Assembly (NCBI GenBank): GCA_003278765.1
Contig: QCDK01000007.1
Coordinates: forward strand, 1 to 52,628
From: Prochlorococcus sp. AG-355-G23
Lineage (GTDB): Bacteria > Cyanobacteriota > Cyanobacteriia > PCC-6307 > Cyanobiaceae
Length of the DNA: 52,628 nucleotides
Direction: 5' to 3'
Below are positions 27,539 to 36,899 of the stretch, one piece after another; within the stretch, counting starts at the first letter, position 1; every line of letters starts with the position of its first letter. Below the pieces are notes generated by a model that searched no databases, was not told the origin of the DNA, and saw nothing but the letters and a program-made list of their open reading frames with translations. A program made the position numbers and the translations under genes.

Positions 27539-28809
27539 GTCCTAACTCTAAGGGAGTTGAAATTCTTTCTATTGGAACAGAGCTACTCTTAGGAAATATT
27601 ATAAATACAAATGCTCAATGGATTTCTGAACAGTTATCTCAATTAGGCTTAAATCACTTTAGGCAATCAACTGTAGGTGATAATTGTGATCGTATTATAA
27701 AAGTAATTCAAGAAATATCGAAAAGAAGCAATCTCCTAATTACAACTGGAGGTTTAGGACCCACCCCAGATGACTTAACTACTGAAGCAATAGCCAAATC
27801 TTTTAATGTAACTCTTTTTGAAAGACCGCACTTATGGGATGAAATTAAACAAAAACTGCCAAACTCAAAACTCCAGGACGATTCATCTAGCTTAAGGAAA
27901 CAATGTCTCTTCCCAAAAAATGCTCAAATAATTAATAACCCTAGGGGCACTGCCCCAGGAATGATATGGGAACCCAAAAAAGGATTTACTATTCTTACTT
28001 TTCCTGGAGTACCAAGTGAAATGAAAACTATGTGGGAAGAGACGGCTTGTGATTTCATTAAAACCAAATTCTCAGATAAATATACCTTTTATTCAAATAC
28101 TCTTAAATTTGCAGGTATTGGAGAATCTAGAGTTGCAGAAAAAATTAATGATTTATTAAATCTTAAAAACCCTACCGTTGCTCCATATGCAAACTTAGGA
28201 GAGGTTAAACTCAGAATCACCGCACGAGCAAAGAATGAACTAGAAGCAAAAAATATAATTAAGCCTGTAAAAGAAAAATTAAAAAAAGAGTTTTCAAAAT
28301 TTATTTTTGGAGAGGATAGTGATAATCTTCCTAGCGTTTTAATCAAAGAATTAGCCAAAAGGGACCAAACCATCGTATTTGCTGAATCCTGCACCGGAGG
28401 ACTTCTATCTTCATCATTAACATCAATATCAGGCTCATCTAAAGTTTTTAAAGGTAGTATAGTTTCCTACAGTAATGAGCTAAAAAATTCATTATTAAAT
28501 ATTTCTGAGGAGAAGCTTACAAAATATGGAGCAGTTTCTGAAGAAGTTTGTGAGTCCATGGCAATTAATGTAAAAGAGAAATTAGAAGCAGATTGGGCAA
28601 TAGCAATTAGTGGAATAGCTGGTCCTAACGGAGGCAGTAAAGATAAACCGGTTGGACTAGTATATATTTCAATTGCAGGACCGAATAATCACATAACTAA
28701 TATAAAAAAACTATTTAACTCGACCCGAAATAGAGTAGAAATTCAAACACTAAGTGTAAATGTGTGTTTGAACGGCCTCAGATTAATCCTATTATCGAAT
28801 AGTAAGTAA
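27535..28809 (+). CDS. cinA: CinA-like protein (MoCF-fold domain plus nicotinamide-nucleotide amidase)
   Basis: A 424 aa two-domain protein. The N-terminal molybdopterin-binding/COG1058 domain (about 1-170) shows [37 protein letters not shown] and FPGVPSEMK. The C-terminal CinA/PncC domain (about 265-420) shows [14 protein letters not shown] and [12 protein letters not shown], the NMN deamidase signature. The likely role is NMN deamidation for pyridine-nucleotide salvage; the old competence-damage name does not imply competence here. The start codon overlaps the glyA stop by 4 bp. Confidence 0.95.
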   Translation: MSPNSKGVEILSIGTELLLGNIINTNAQWISEQLSQLGLNHFRQSTVGDNCDRIIKVIQEISKRSNLLITTGGLGPTPDDLTTEAIAKSFNVTLFERPHLWDEIKQKLPNSKLQDDSSSLRKQCLFPKNAQIINNPRGTAPGMIWEPKKGFTILTFPGVPSEMKTMWEETACDFIKTKFSDKYTFYSNTLKFAGIGESRVAEKINDLLNLKNPTVAPYANLGEVKLRITARAKNELEAKNIIKPVKEKLKKEFSKFIFGEDSDNLPSVLIKELAKRDQTIVFAESCTGGLLSSSLTSISGSSKVFKGSIVSYSNELKNSLLNISEEKLTKYGAVSEEVCESMAINVKEKLEADWAIAISGIAGPNGGSKDKPVGLVYISIAGPNNHITNIKKLFNSTRNRVEIQTLSVNVCLNGLRLILLSNSK

Positions 28810-28822
28810 TTATTTTTACAAA

Positions 28823-30229
28823 TTGAGTCACGGTACCTTATTTGATAAAGTTTGGGATTTACACAAAGTTTCAAGACTTCCAGGTGGATCTGATCAAATA
28901 TATATTGGTCTTCATCTTATCCATGAAGTTACAAGTCCTCAAGCATTTGGCGCTTTAAAAGACAAAAACTTAAAAGTTAAATTCCCAGATAGAACTGTTG
29001 CTACCGTTGATCATATTGTGCCAACAGACAATCAGAGCAGGCCTTTCAAAGATAATCTCGCTGAACAGATGATTGAAACACTTGAGAAGAATTGCTTAGA
29101 ACATAAAATAAGATTTTTTAATATTGGTAGTGGTAATCAAGGCATAGTTCATGTAGTAGCTCCAGAATTAGGGCTAACTCAGCCAGGAATGACAATCGCC
29201 TGCGGAGATTCTCATACTTCAACTCATGGAGCTTTTGGGTCCATTGCTTTTGGAATAGGTACAAGTCAAGTAAGAGATGTTCTTGCTACCCAAACCATAG
29301 CCATGAACAAATTAAAAGTGAGGCAGATTTGGTGTGACAATAAATTATCTAAGGGAGTTTATGCTAAGGATTTAGTACTTCATATCATTAATGAACTTGG
29401 TGTAAAGGCAGGAGTGGGTTTCGCATATGAATTCGCAGGGCCTGCAATAGATGAATTATCAATGGAAGAAAGGATGACGATATGCAATATGTCTATTGAA
29501 GGAGGAGCAAGATGCGGCTACATAAACCCTGATGAAAAGACCTTTAATTACATTAAAAATAAATTATGTGCTCCTAAAAAGGAGCATTGGGATAAAGCGC
29601 TCAAATGGTGGCAATCATTAAAAAGCGATGAAAATTCAATTTATGATGATGTAATTAAATTAGATGCTTCTAAAGTTGAACCAACCGTAACTTGGGGGAT
29701 TACTCCAGGCCAAAGTATAAGCATTAATCAAAAAATCCCCCATTTAGATGACTTATCTCCAAATGATAAAGCAGTTGCAAAAGAGGCTTATGAATATATG
29801 AGTTTCAAGCCAGGACAATTTATAAAAGATACTCCCGTAGACGTTTGTTTCATCGGTAGTTGCACTAATGGAAGAATCAGTGACTTAAGAGTTGCAGCCA
29901 AAGTATTAAAAGACAAAAAAGTATCCAAGAATGTCAAAGCATTTGTAGTTCCAGGTTCAGAAAAAGTAGCCACTGAAGCAAAACAAGAAGGTATTGATCA
30001 GGTATTTAAGGATTCTGGATTTCAATGGAGAGAGCCTGGCTGCTCAATGTGTTTAGCAATGAATTCAGATAAGCTGATAGGAAATCAAGTTAGTGCTAGT
30101 TCTAGTAATAGGAATTTCAAGGGTAGACAAGGATCTCCCAGTGGAAGAACACTTCTGATGAGTCCAGCAATGGTTGCTGCTGCTGCAATTAATGGCAGAG
30201 TCAGTGATGTTAGAGAATTTATCAATTGA
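28823..30229 (+). CDS. leuC: 3-isopropylmalate dehydratase large subunit
   Basis: Aconitase-family subunit that isomerises 2- to 3-isopropylmalate in leucine synthesis, together with LeuD. At 468 aa it is full length. The start is TTG ([16 protein letters not shown] aligns with the usual LeuC N-terminus). The 4Fe-4S cysteines are in [12 protein letters not shown] and [20 protein letters not shown] and [13 protein letters not shown] are substrate-site motifs. It lies 13 bp after cinA and overlaps leuD by one base (TGATG). Confidence 0.97.
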   Translation: MSHGTLFDKVWDLHKVSRLPGGSDQIYIGLHLIHEVTSPQAFGALKDKNLKVKFPDRTVATVDHIVPTDNQSRPFKDNLAEQMIETLEKNCLEHKIRFFNIGSGNQGIVHVVAPELGLTQPGMTIACGDSHTSTHGAFGSIAFGIGTSQVRDVLATQTIAMNKLKVRQIWCDNKLSKGVYAKDLVLHIINELGVKAGVGFAYEFAGPAIDELSMEERMTICNMSIEGGARCGYINPDEKTFNYIKNKLCAPKKEHWDKALKWWQSLKSDENSIYDDVIKLDASKVEPTVTWGITPGQSISINQKIPHLDDLSPNDKAVAKEAYEYMSFKPGQFIKDTPVDVCFIGSCTNGRISDLRVAAKVLKDKKVSKNVKAFVVPGSEKVATEAKQEGIDQVFKDSGFQWREPGCSMCLAMNSDKLIGNQVSASSSNRNFKGRQGSPSGRTLLMSPAMVAAAAINGRVSDVREFIN

Positions 30230-30852
30230 TGAAAATAAAGTTTACCCCACCAATTGGAAAAATTTCAAATATGCAAGGGCAATGTATATCCTTGATTGGT
30301 AATGACATTGATACAGATCGAATAATTCCAGCGCGTTTTTTGAAGTGCGTTAACTTTGATTCTTTAGGTGAATATGTTTTTGAGGATGATAGAAAAACTT
30401 TAAAAGGGAAGCATCCTTTTGATCTAAAGCAAAACAAAAATGCCTCAATACTTGTTGTTAATAGCAATTTTGGATGTGGTTCAAGCAGAGAACATGCCCC
30501 TCAAGCTCTTATGAGATGGGGCATAAAAACAATCATAGGCGAGAGTTTTGCTGACATTTTTTATAGTAACTGTATTGCAATAGGAATTCCATGTTTTACG
30601 CTATCTAAAAAATCCATAGAAGTACTACAAAACTATTGCGATAATCAATGTTTATTTTTAGAAATTGATCTGAAAAAATCCTTAGCAAAATCAAAAGATT
30701 TAAATTTCAATCTAAAGATTAAGGAAAGCTCAAGAAAAATGTTTTTATCAGGAGAATGGGATGCTACTTCAACACTACTTGAGAATGAAAATTTAATAGA
30801 AAATAAATTTACCCAATTACCTTATGTAAAATTTAATACTAATTCGTTATAG
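30229..30852 (+). CDS. leuD: 3-isopropylmalate dehydratase small subunit
   Basis: Swivel-domain partner of LeuC in leucine synthesis. 207 aa. Diagnostic motifs: GNDIDTDRIIPARFLK near the N-terminus and NFGCGSSREHAPQALM. The ATG at 30229 shares its A with the leuC TGA stop, indicating translational coupling; an in-frame TTG three bases earlier would add one residue and is not preferred. It ends 1 bp before the convergent outer-membrane protein gene. Confidence 0.96.
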   Translation: MKIKFTPPIGKISNMQGQCISLIGNDIDTDRIIPARFLKCVNFDSLGEYVFEDDRKTLKGKHPFDLKQNKNASILVVNSNFGCGSSREHAPQALMRWGIKTIIGESFADIFYSNCIAIGIPCFTLSKKSIEVLQNYCDNQCLFLEIDLKKSLAKSKDLNFNLKIKESSRKMFLSGEWDATSTLLENENLIENKFTQLPYVKFNTNSL

Positions 30853-32844
30853 CTATTTAAATCCATAGAGACTAAAAGAAATGCCTCCAGCTTGATTATG
30901 AGGTTGATAAAAAATACCAAATTCATATGATCTTTTTTTCCAATTTAAAGAAATTTTAGAATCTATAAATTCACCATATTCATTGGAATCGTTTGTTAAG
31001 TTCAAAATCCCAAAACTTTTAAGAATAATAGGTCCATATAATTGCTGATCAAAAGCAATATTTAAGGTGAAGTCTTCATAGTTGTGATCAAACTTAAAAA
31101 CACTTTCGCCGCTATCAAATTTATAGAAAGGTAAAAGACTTATACGAGTATAGTCAAAAGTATTATTTTTAAAATTACCAAATATCAATTCTGGACCTAT
31201 ACCTAACCCTAGGTGTTCTTGATGATCTCCATTTTCATAGAAAGAATATGATGCTTCTAATCTTGTATTAATACTTAACCCTTTTGAGATTGGTTCCGGA
31301 ATGTATTTATATGAATTATCAATAAATTTCTTTTTAGGATTTACAATAATTAAGGGAAATTTCTGATCAAGAGAATAAAACAAATTACCTTTTAAGTTAG
31401 TTACCAATTTTTTAGTCTTCAAAGCCTCCGCTGTTATGTTGGCCAAACCTAAAGATAAAAATTCTGACTTTTTAATGCCATCAACAATCCAAGTATTTTC
31501 TTTTTGCAATTTTGAACCATAACCTGAGTAAATTTCCGCTTCACCTAATGAACCATTCCAGACTCTCTCTCTATAAATTCCATAAAAACTTTTTTCCCAT
31601 TCTGAATTTAATAAATCAATTTCTTTACTCAATTCAGTTTTAAATCTAAATGCATCTGAAAATTTATTAAAGTCAAAAGAATTTAAATTCTTGTCTATTT
31701 TTAAATCCCAATTTTTTATTGTGCCTTTTATCTGGGATTTTAGAGCAAAATAATCTTCAAAACTTGTATTTCTCTTAACCCTATCTGAAGTAATTGATTC
31801 GTCCTTCTTTACAAAACTCTTAGTATAACCTTTTAATGATCTTTGAAAAAGAAATTGCGGCTCCAAATCAAGAACAAAATCATCAGAAATATCTATAGAG
31901 TTAAATTTCCTACCAATAAAATACCCATCCTTATCTAAGTTTTCATATCCTAAATTCCACCTATTTTCAAAGTCAAAGAATTCTCCAGACTTTGTTAAAG
32001 TTCTATCTCCAAGCCAAAATGGAATTGAAACTTTTTCTTCAAATATTAAATAGTTTATTGATGACTTAAATCGTAATTTCTCTCCTTCAGAAATAACTTT
32101 TAATGAATTAATGGCTAATTTAACCTGTTTCGATTCAAGTAAATCATTACTAAACAAAGCATTCTTGCTTTGCCATTTTTGGCCATCGATGGATATTTTA
32201 TCTGTAAAAAATAACCAATTGTCTATCTTACCTGGAGTATTTAAAACTTCCTTTTTTTTAAATTCAAGTAAATTTTCTATCTTATTAGAGTCTAATACGC
32301 TGAAATTTGAAGCTAAGTCATCCATCAATGTATTGGTATTAATAGATCCTTCAACATCTAATAAATACCCTTTTTCGCTAAAAAAACTGTACTCTAGTTG
32401 GCCAGCTTTGAAGAATTGTCCCCCTAATTCCAAATATATATTTCCTTTGGCACTAATTTTTTTATTTAACTTATCGTAAATTAAAGTATCTGCTTTAAGC
32501 AGTTTGCCTTTATAAGAAATCTGCACATTTCCCTCTGCATAAATAACATCGTCTATTTCAGACTGTTTATCAGATTGGATTATTAACTCTTGTTGTTTTT
32601 CAGCTTTAGCAACTAAAAGTGGATCAATATTTTTCTGTAATAAATTCTCATCGGAAGTATTATGATCAGAAATTATAGAGGGTTTTAATAAAGTCTCATT
32701 TGATGATCTTGACCAAATGAAGTTGGTATCTTGATTATTGGTATTTTTATTAATTTTTGCAAATTCAGCTGATTTTGATGGCTGAAGGAAACTAATAAAG
32801 AAAAAAGAGAAAGATATTACTTTTTTTGAAATTCCAGAGATCAA
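30853..32844 (-). CDS. LptD/OstA-like outer-membrane protein (DUF3769 type)
   Basis: A 663 aa protein with an N-terminal signal peptide (VISFSFFFISFLQPSKSA). A LptA/OstA-like domain follows at about 95-190 (DDVIYAEGNVQISYKGKLLKADTLIYD, ISAKGNIYLELGGQFFKAGQLEY). The long remainder is rich in alternating aromatic strands and ends SFSLYGFK, with the terminal aromatic expected of a beta-barrel. The layout matches the cyanobacterial relatives of LptD that insert lipopolysaccharide in the outer membrane, although sequence is far from E. coli LptD. It lies 21 bp downstream of psbI on the same strand. Confidence 0.82.
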   Translation of the reverse strand: MISGISKKVISFSFFFISFLQPSKSAEFAKINKNTNNQDTNFIWSRSSNETLLKPSIISDHNTSDENLLQKNIDPLLVAKAEKQQELIIQSDKQSEIDDVIYAEGNVQISYKGKLLKADTLIYDKLNKKISAKGNIYLELGGQFFKAGQLEYSFFSEKGYLLDVEGSINTNTLMDDLASNFSVLDSNKIENLLEFKKKEVLNTPGKIDNWLFFTDKISIDGQKWQSKNALFSNDLLESKQVKLAINSLKVISEGEKLRFKSSINYLIFEEKVSIPFWLGDRTLTKSGEFFDFENRWNLGYENLDKDGYFIGRKFNSIDISDDFVLDLEPQFLFQRSLKGYTKSFVKKDESITSDRVKRNTSFEDYFALKSQIKGTIKNWDLKIDKNLNSFDFNKFSDAFRFKTELSKEIDLLNSEWEKSFYGIYRERVWNGSLGEAEIYSGYGSKLQKENTWIVDGIKKSEFLSLGLANITAEALKTKKLVTNLKGNLFYSLDQKFPLIIVNPKKKFIDNSYKYIPEPISKGLSINTRLEASYSFYENGDHQEHLGLGIGPELIFGNFKNNTFDYTRISLLPFYKFDSGESVFKFDHNYEDFTLNIAFDQQLYGPIILKSFGILNLTNDSNEYGEFIDSKISLNWKKRSYEFGIFYQPHNQAGGISFSLYGFK

Positions 32845-32865
32845 TTTAAAAATTTAATTAAGAGA

Positions 32866-32994
32866 TTAATCTTGAGGACTTTCTAGGTCTTTTCTGTTTG
32901 GCGTTCTTGTTGGGTCACTTGCTAAAAATCCGAAAAGAAATATTCCAACAAAGAAAAATACGATAGTGTAAACAGAAATTTTTAGGGCGAGCAT
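32866..32994 (-). CDS. psbI: Photosystem II reaction centre protein I
   Basis: A 42-residue single-helix subunit of the photosystem II core, close to D1 and CP43. The translation begins [19 protein letters not shown], then [17 protein letters not shown], which is the classic PsbI sequence, ending in a short cyanobacterial acidic tail (LESPQD). It lies between psbN and the LptD-like gene on the minus strand. Confidence 0.97.
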
Positions 32995-33102
32995 GGAATT
33001 ACTTGTGCTAACAGATTTATATCCTATTAAATTTATAATTAAACTATGGTTTATTGTTTACTTTTTGTATTTTTGGAAAATTTTGAAATACTTTAAAAGA
33101 AA

Positions 33103-33255
33103 TTAATCGTCATGGTCATCCCAAGGATCTGTAAGCTTTGCGGCTTTAGGTCCGAATGCAGTCCATAGACCAAAACCGGTTAAAGCTAGAAGTAATGCCA
33201 GGATTGTTACTGCTATGGAAACTGCAGGATCTGGAGCAGATGATAAAGTTTGCAT
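33103..33255 (-). CDS. psbN: PsbN protein (photosystem II assembly)
   Basis: A 50-residue membrane protein needed for photosystem II assembly or repair rather than being a stable subunit. The translation begins MQTLSSAPDPAVSIAVTILA, with a hydrophobic helix followed by LTGFGLWTAFGPKAAKLTD and the acidic end DPWDDHDD. It is divergent from psbH, with an 80-bp gap that must hold both promoters. This opposed psbN/psbH order is common in cyanobacteria and plastids. Confidence 0.97.
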   Translation of the reverse strand: MQTLSSAPDPAVSIAVTILALLLALTGFGLWTAFGPKAAKLTDPWDDHDD

Positions 33256-33335
33256 CAATTTTGCTAAGTTTGTAAACAATTTATGTATAAGTTCTTATAC
33301 AATAGCGAAATAATATTCGATTTTGTGATTTTAAC

Positions 33336-33536
33336 ATGGGTCAAAAAACAGCCTTAGGAAGTCTTTTAAAAGCAATTGGCAATTCAGGTCAGGGTAAAGT
33401 TGTACCCGGTTGGGGAGCGGTGCCTATAATGACAGTAATTGGCCTACTACTTTTGGTTTTTTTAGTTATTCTTCTACAAATTTATAACCAGTCGCTTTTA
33501 TTACAGGGTTTCTCGGTAGATTGGAACGGAAACTAG
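33336..33536 (+). CDS. psbH: Photosystem II reaction centre protein H
   Basis: A 66-residue single-span photosystem II subunit involved in QA/QB electron transfer and assembly. Recognisable as [20 protein letters not shown], then [16 protein letters not shown] with a long hydrophobic helix and the lumenal end [10 protein letters not shown]. It is transcribed away from psbN. Confidence 0.98.
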   Translation: MGQKTALGSLLKAIGNSGQGKVVPGWGAVPIMTVIGLLLLVFLVILLQIYNQSLLLQGFSVDWNGN

Positions 33537-33676
33537 TTTTCCAAACCTCTATCAATAAGTTATCTCAATAATTTGAATATCACTAAATAAACTTTTTTAT
33601 AACTTTAGTTTTAATTTACTTGGTTATAGTTTGCTTATATATTTATTATTCTCATTTTTGAGATATTGAATAATAC

Positions 33677-34282
33677 ATGATGAACGAAATATTTTTAATT
33701 GGATTAGGAAATCCTGGTAAAAAGTATTCAAATAGTAGACATAATATTGGTTCTCTACTGCTTGAAAACCTCTCGAAAAAATATAATTCAAATTTTTCAT
33801 TAAAAGATAAGATTAAAAGTTCTTGCTCAGAATTTCAAATCAATAATTCTACTTTCAGATTATTTTTACCAAATACGTATATGAATAACAGTGGCGATGC
33901 TGTCCGAGCAATAGTTGATTGGTACAAAATAAGTTTAGATCAGATTTACATAATAGTTGATGATAAAGATCTTCCCCTTGGGAAAATAAGATTTAGAAAC
34001 AAAGGAAGCTCAGGTGGACATAATGGTCTCAAAAGTATCATTGAACAATTGCAAACACAAAACTTTAAAAGAATAAGAATTGGTATTGGTTCGCCTCCTT
34101 TAATAGAAGGAAAAAATAATTTCAATACCGTTTCACATGTATTAGGAAATATTTCTACAGAAGAAAAATTAATATTGAATAAAGTTTATACGAGAGTAAT
34201 AGAATCCCTCGAAAAACTAAATATTAAGCAGGAAGATTGTATAATTAAGGAATTAAATTCTTTTGCTATAGAACAACCTTGA
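33677..34282 (+). CDS. pth: Peptidyl-tRNA hydrolase
   Basis: Recycles peptidyl-tRNA released from stalled ribosomes. 201 aa, standard length. Signature GLGNPGKKYSNSRHNIG includes the catalytic His; PNTYMNNSGDAV, VDDKDLPLGKIR and SGGHNGLKSI complete the active site. Two consecutive ATGs (33677, 33680) are possible starts. The DUF3146 gene follows 3 bp later, so the two are co-transcribed. Confidence 0.97.
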   Translation: MMNEIFLIGLGNPGKKYSNSRHNIGSLLLENLSKKYNSNFSLKDKIKSSCSEFQINNSTFRLFLPNTYMNNSGDAVRAIVDWYKISLDQIYIIVDDKDLPLGKIRFRNKGSSGGHNGLKSIIEQLQTQNFKRIRIGIGSPPLIEGKNNFNTVSHVLGNISTEEKLILNKVYTRVIESLEKLNIKQEDCIIKELNSFAIEQP

Positions 34283-34285
34283 CTA

Positions 34286-34543
34286 ATGCGTTCAAAACCT
34301 GAAACGATTGCAAATGTAAGTGTCAAGGAATATTGCTTCTCAAAAAAGCAAATTCAGGGGGTTGTGGAAGCTAGTCAATTTAAATGGACTTTTATATGGT
34401 CCTTTAATAAAGGTCTATTAAAGGTAAATCCACCTTTGGGAAGAGCATTAATTGAGGATGCCTTATTGAGATTTTTATTGAAAAAAGATTATGAACTAGA
34501 AATAGGAAATGAATATAAGTTCACTATTTCAGCCAAGTTTTAA
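34286..34543 (+). CDS. DUF3146-like cyanobacterial protein
   Basis: An 85 aa soluble protein with no signal or membrane segment. The pattern of ETIANVSVKEYCFSKKQIQG, FKWTFIWSFNKGLLKVNP and LGRALIEDALLRFLLKKDYELE, with a terminal FTISAKF, matches the cyanobacterial DUF3146 family as I remember it. Function unknown. It lies 3 bp after pth and overlaps the convergent RuvX-like gene by 20 bp. Confidence 0.78.
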   Translation: MRSKPETIANVSVKEYCFSKKQIQGVVEASQFKWTFIWSFNKGLLKVNPPLGRALIEDALLRFLLKKDYELEIGNEYKFTISAKF

Positions 34544-34961
34544 AATCTAAATTTTGATTCAAAGTAAACTTCATTTTGCAATAATCTTCTAAAATTATTA
34601 ACGCAGATATAGCATCAAGGTTTTTATTAAAAATAAAAACATCTCTAGGCATTAAAAACTGCAGACCACTAATTGGGAAAAGTTCGAAATATCTTGCTTT
34701 AGCCCGGTAGGTGGTATTTTTCTCCTCAAAAATTATTATTTCTTTTTTAAAAAATTTAAGTTTTTCTCTAATTTCTTTACTGGTAGTACCATTGCCAATA
34801 ATAATTTGCGATATGTCCTCAGCGCCAATTAAATTTCTAACATAATTCTCAAGTAATTCACTTTTAAGAATGATCGCTTTATAAACTTTTTTTTCATGTA
34901 TTTCAGCCAATATTAAGCCACATTTACTTTTTCCGGGATCAATAGTTATAACTCTAGACAT
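34524..34961 (-). CDS. RuvC/RuvX-like (RNase H fold) predicted nuclease
   Basis: A 145 aa protein with an RNase H/RuvC-like fold. VITIDPGKSKCGLILAE carries the first acidic residue (D8) and the Gly-turn; IIIGNGTTSKEI matches the YqgF/RuvX GNGT segment; IIFEEKNTTYRAKARYFEL gives the central Glu; NLDAISALIILEDY gives the C-terminal Asp helix (D116). So the catalytic triad looks intact. It differs from canonical RuvX in length and in its cysteine-containing turn. It directly follows the DUF3084 gene (no gap between stop and start), so the pair is translated together. Confidence 0.75.
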   Translation of the reverse strand: MSRVITIDPGKSKCGLILAEIHEKKVYKAIILKSELLENYVRNLIGAEDISQIIIGNGTTSKEIREKLKFFKKEIIIFEEKNTTYRAKARYFELFPISGLQFLMPRDVFIFNKNLDAISALIILEDYCKMKFTLNQNLDFKTWLK

Positions 34962-35927
34962 TTACGATGATATCTTTAAAATATTTATTTCTACGACTAT
35001 GGGTTCTACAGTTTTACTATCTCTCAAAGATACTACTTCTAACTTAAATTTGATATTTTGATTTTCTTGAAGAAAGTCTCTAATTTTTTTTACAAAATTT
35101 CCATTCGTCTTAATTTCACTAACTTGTGATCCTTTTGACTTAATTTCATCCCTTGTTTGTCTAAGCAATGATTTAATTTTTAAATTTATTGATTTCAGAT
35201 TTAAATCACTTTCTCCTAAAATTGAACTTGTAATAACATCCCCTTTTTTGACTATAAATTTATTCTCTAATAAATCAGGAGATACAAAAACATAATTATC
35301 TCCTTTTAAAACATTAGTTGCTGATTTGATTAGTAAAATCCAGTTACCGCCTCCAGCAGCTACTGTCTCAATTTTTTTAATGTCACTAGGTCTCCACAAA
35401 AGAATATTTTTTGCTTCTTTATTAATTGGGATAACAATTTTCCTAACAAATTTATCAGCTTCATTATAGATTTTTGTGAAGTCTAGTTTTACATTTGAAC
35501 TGGAACTAATTTCAGCAATAAATAAAGTTTGCCCTCTTTTGATAACAATATTTCCTCTCCTAAATTCTTTAATATTATTTTTTAGTTGATTTAACTGCTT
35601 TTCTTTTTGAATAATTTTACCTTCGAGTTCCTTTCGTTCTTCCTGTAAAGGGATTAAAGCCTTTTTGCTCTCATCTAAAGTTTTTTGCAAAAAAGGGATA
35701 TCAACAAAAAGCCTTTGTCTGAATTCTTCACTTACTAAAATCAATAACCCTATTGATATTGAACTAATAAACCCACCTGTAATTATAGTTATTATAGTTG
35801 CAGTTTTTTTTGGTCTTAATTTTAAGATACTAAATCTTGCTTTACCAATCTTTGTGCCAAGAATATCCCCAAATGGTGCAATTAATCCCCCTAGTAATAT
35901 TAAAAAACCAATTAAAATCCAAGCCAC
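34962..35927 (-). CDS. DUF3084 membrane-anchored coiled-coil protein
   Basis: A 321 aa cyanobacterial protein. Residues 1-19 and about 43-65 are hydrophobic spans flanking GTKIGKARFSILKLRPKKTA, the recognisable DUF3084 N-terminus. Residues about 85-120 (LDESKKALIPLQEERKELEGKIIQKEKQ) form a coiled coil, followed by a mixed domain to the end. Function unknown. Its gene abuts the RuvX-like gene and lies 39 bp downstream of ntcA, all on the minus strand. Confidence 0.82.
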   Translation of the reverse strand: MAWILIGFLILLGGLIAPFGDILGTKIGKARFSILKLRPKKTATIITIITGGFISSISIGLLILVSEEFRQRLFVDIPFLQKTLDESKKALIPLQEERKELEGKIIQKEKQLNQLKNNIKEFRRGNIVIKRGQTLFIAEISSSSNVKLDFTKIYNEADKFVRKIVIPINKEAKNILLWRPSDIKKIETVAAGGGNWILLIKSATNVLKGDNYVFVSPDLLENKFIVKKGDVITSSILGESDLNLKSINLKIKSLLRQTRDEIKSKGSQVSEIKTNGNFVKKIRDFLQENQNIKFKLEVVSLRDSKTVEPIVVEINILKISS

Positions 35928-35966
35928 ACTTTTGCATACACTCAGTACATCATAATTTATAATGAA

Positions 35967-36701
35967 TCAATTAAATCTTTTTGCAAGAGCAATTGGATCG
36001 AACACTGTGATCTTTTTTCTTTCGATATTAAGAAGCCCTGAATCCTTTAAATCTCCCAGTAATCTTGTAATGGTTACTCTTGTAGAACCAATAGCTTCAG
36101 CAATTGCCTGATGTGAAAGTCTTAAATCTATCGTAATACCTTTTTCACCTGCAACTCCAAAGTCTCTACAAAGAACCATTAAAAAACTTACTAAACGAGA
36201 AGACATGTCTCTATGTGTAAGAGTTTCTATCATTGTTTCAGTTTGCAGGATCCTACTTGAAAGCCCCTGTAAAAGTAATAATCCCACTGATGCATCTTCC
36301 TCTATAGCTCTTAAGACAGAATTTGCAGGAGCTGTTATCATTTCAACTCTTGTGAATGCTATGGCATGATAAAAACGATCGGATCTATGACCTGTTAAAA
36401 GAGATAAAACACCAAAGAGACTATTCTCTCTTAAAAGAGCAACAGTTATTTCTTCACCTGACTCATAAACTCTTGACAGTCTTACTGCGCCTCTTCTAAT
36501 AAGATAAACCCTTTCAGCAGGGTCTCCAGGAAAAAATATTGTTTTAGATCTCTCAACCATTTCTGTGCTTGCACCCTCTAGACCTTTAATAACCTCCATT
36601 AAAGTTCTATTAATTGGAAAACGTTCTCCAACAGAGTTAATTTTACTTTGTCCGGAATGTTGCGAACTAAAGCGGTTGAATCCTCGTGAAGCAGGTATCA
36701 T
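35967..36701 (-). CDS. ntcA: Global nitrogen regulator NtcA
   Basis: CRP/FNR-family transcription factor that senses 2-oxoglutarate and activates nitrogen-assimilation genes such as amt. 244 aa; a 20-residue N-terminal extension precedes the usual start of the conserved region. The effector domain shows [22 protein letters not shown] and [21 protein letters not shown]. The DNA-binding domain carries [24 protein letters not shown], the NtcA recognition helix. The last residues are [15 protein letters not shown]10-ACA palindrome lies upstream. Confidence 0.98.
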   Translation of the reverse strand: MIPASRGFNRFSSQHSGQSKINSVGERFPINRTLMEVIKGLEGASTEMVERSKTIFFPGDPAERVYLIRRGAVRLSRVYESGEEITVALLRENSLFGVLSLLTGHRSDRFYHAIAFTRVEMITAPANSVLRAIEEDASVGLLLLQGLSSRILQTETMIETLTHRDMSSRLVSFLMVLCRDFGVAGEKGITIDLRLSHQAIAEAIGSTRVTITRLLGDLKDSGLLNIERKKITVFDPIALAKRFN

Positions 36702-36748
36702 AAATATCTTAACTATTAAAAAATTTAAGGAGACACCCTAAAATATCT

Positions 36749-36764
36749 TGTATCAACAGTAACA
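36749..36764 (-). promoter_or_regulatory. Possible NtcA-type palindrome upstream of ntcA
   Basis: TGTATCAACAGTAACA (plus) / TGTTACTGTTGATACA (minus) fits TGT-N10-ACA, a relaxed version of the NtcA site; one half is GTA/TAC and the other GTT/AAC. It lies 48 bases before the ntcA start, so autoregulation is possible, but the spacing to a -10 box is short. Weak evidence. Confidence 0.35.
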
Positions 36765-36899
36765 TTTTTCAATTCTTATCAGTTTATCGACAATCCTTTT
36801 CAGTCATTTTCAAATTGCTTAATTCTTTTTTAAGTAAAATTACACTATATGCGGGGTACATAGATTCTAATTATACTGCATGTAGAAAAAACCTAAATA

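Noticed and set aside
30226..30228. leuD starting at TTG 30226
   Set aside because: The ATG at 30229, overlapping the leuC stop as TGATG, is the better coupled start.
34524..34961. Canonical RuvC Holliday-junction resolvase
   Set aside because: It is shorter than RuvC and has the GNGT segment of the YqgF/RuvX type, so only RuvC/RuvX-like is claimed.
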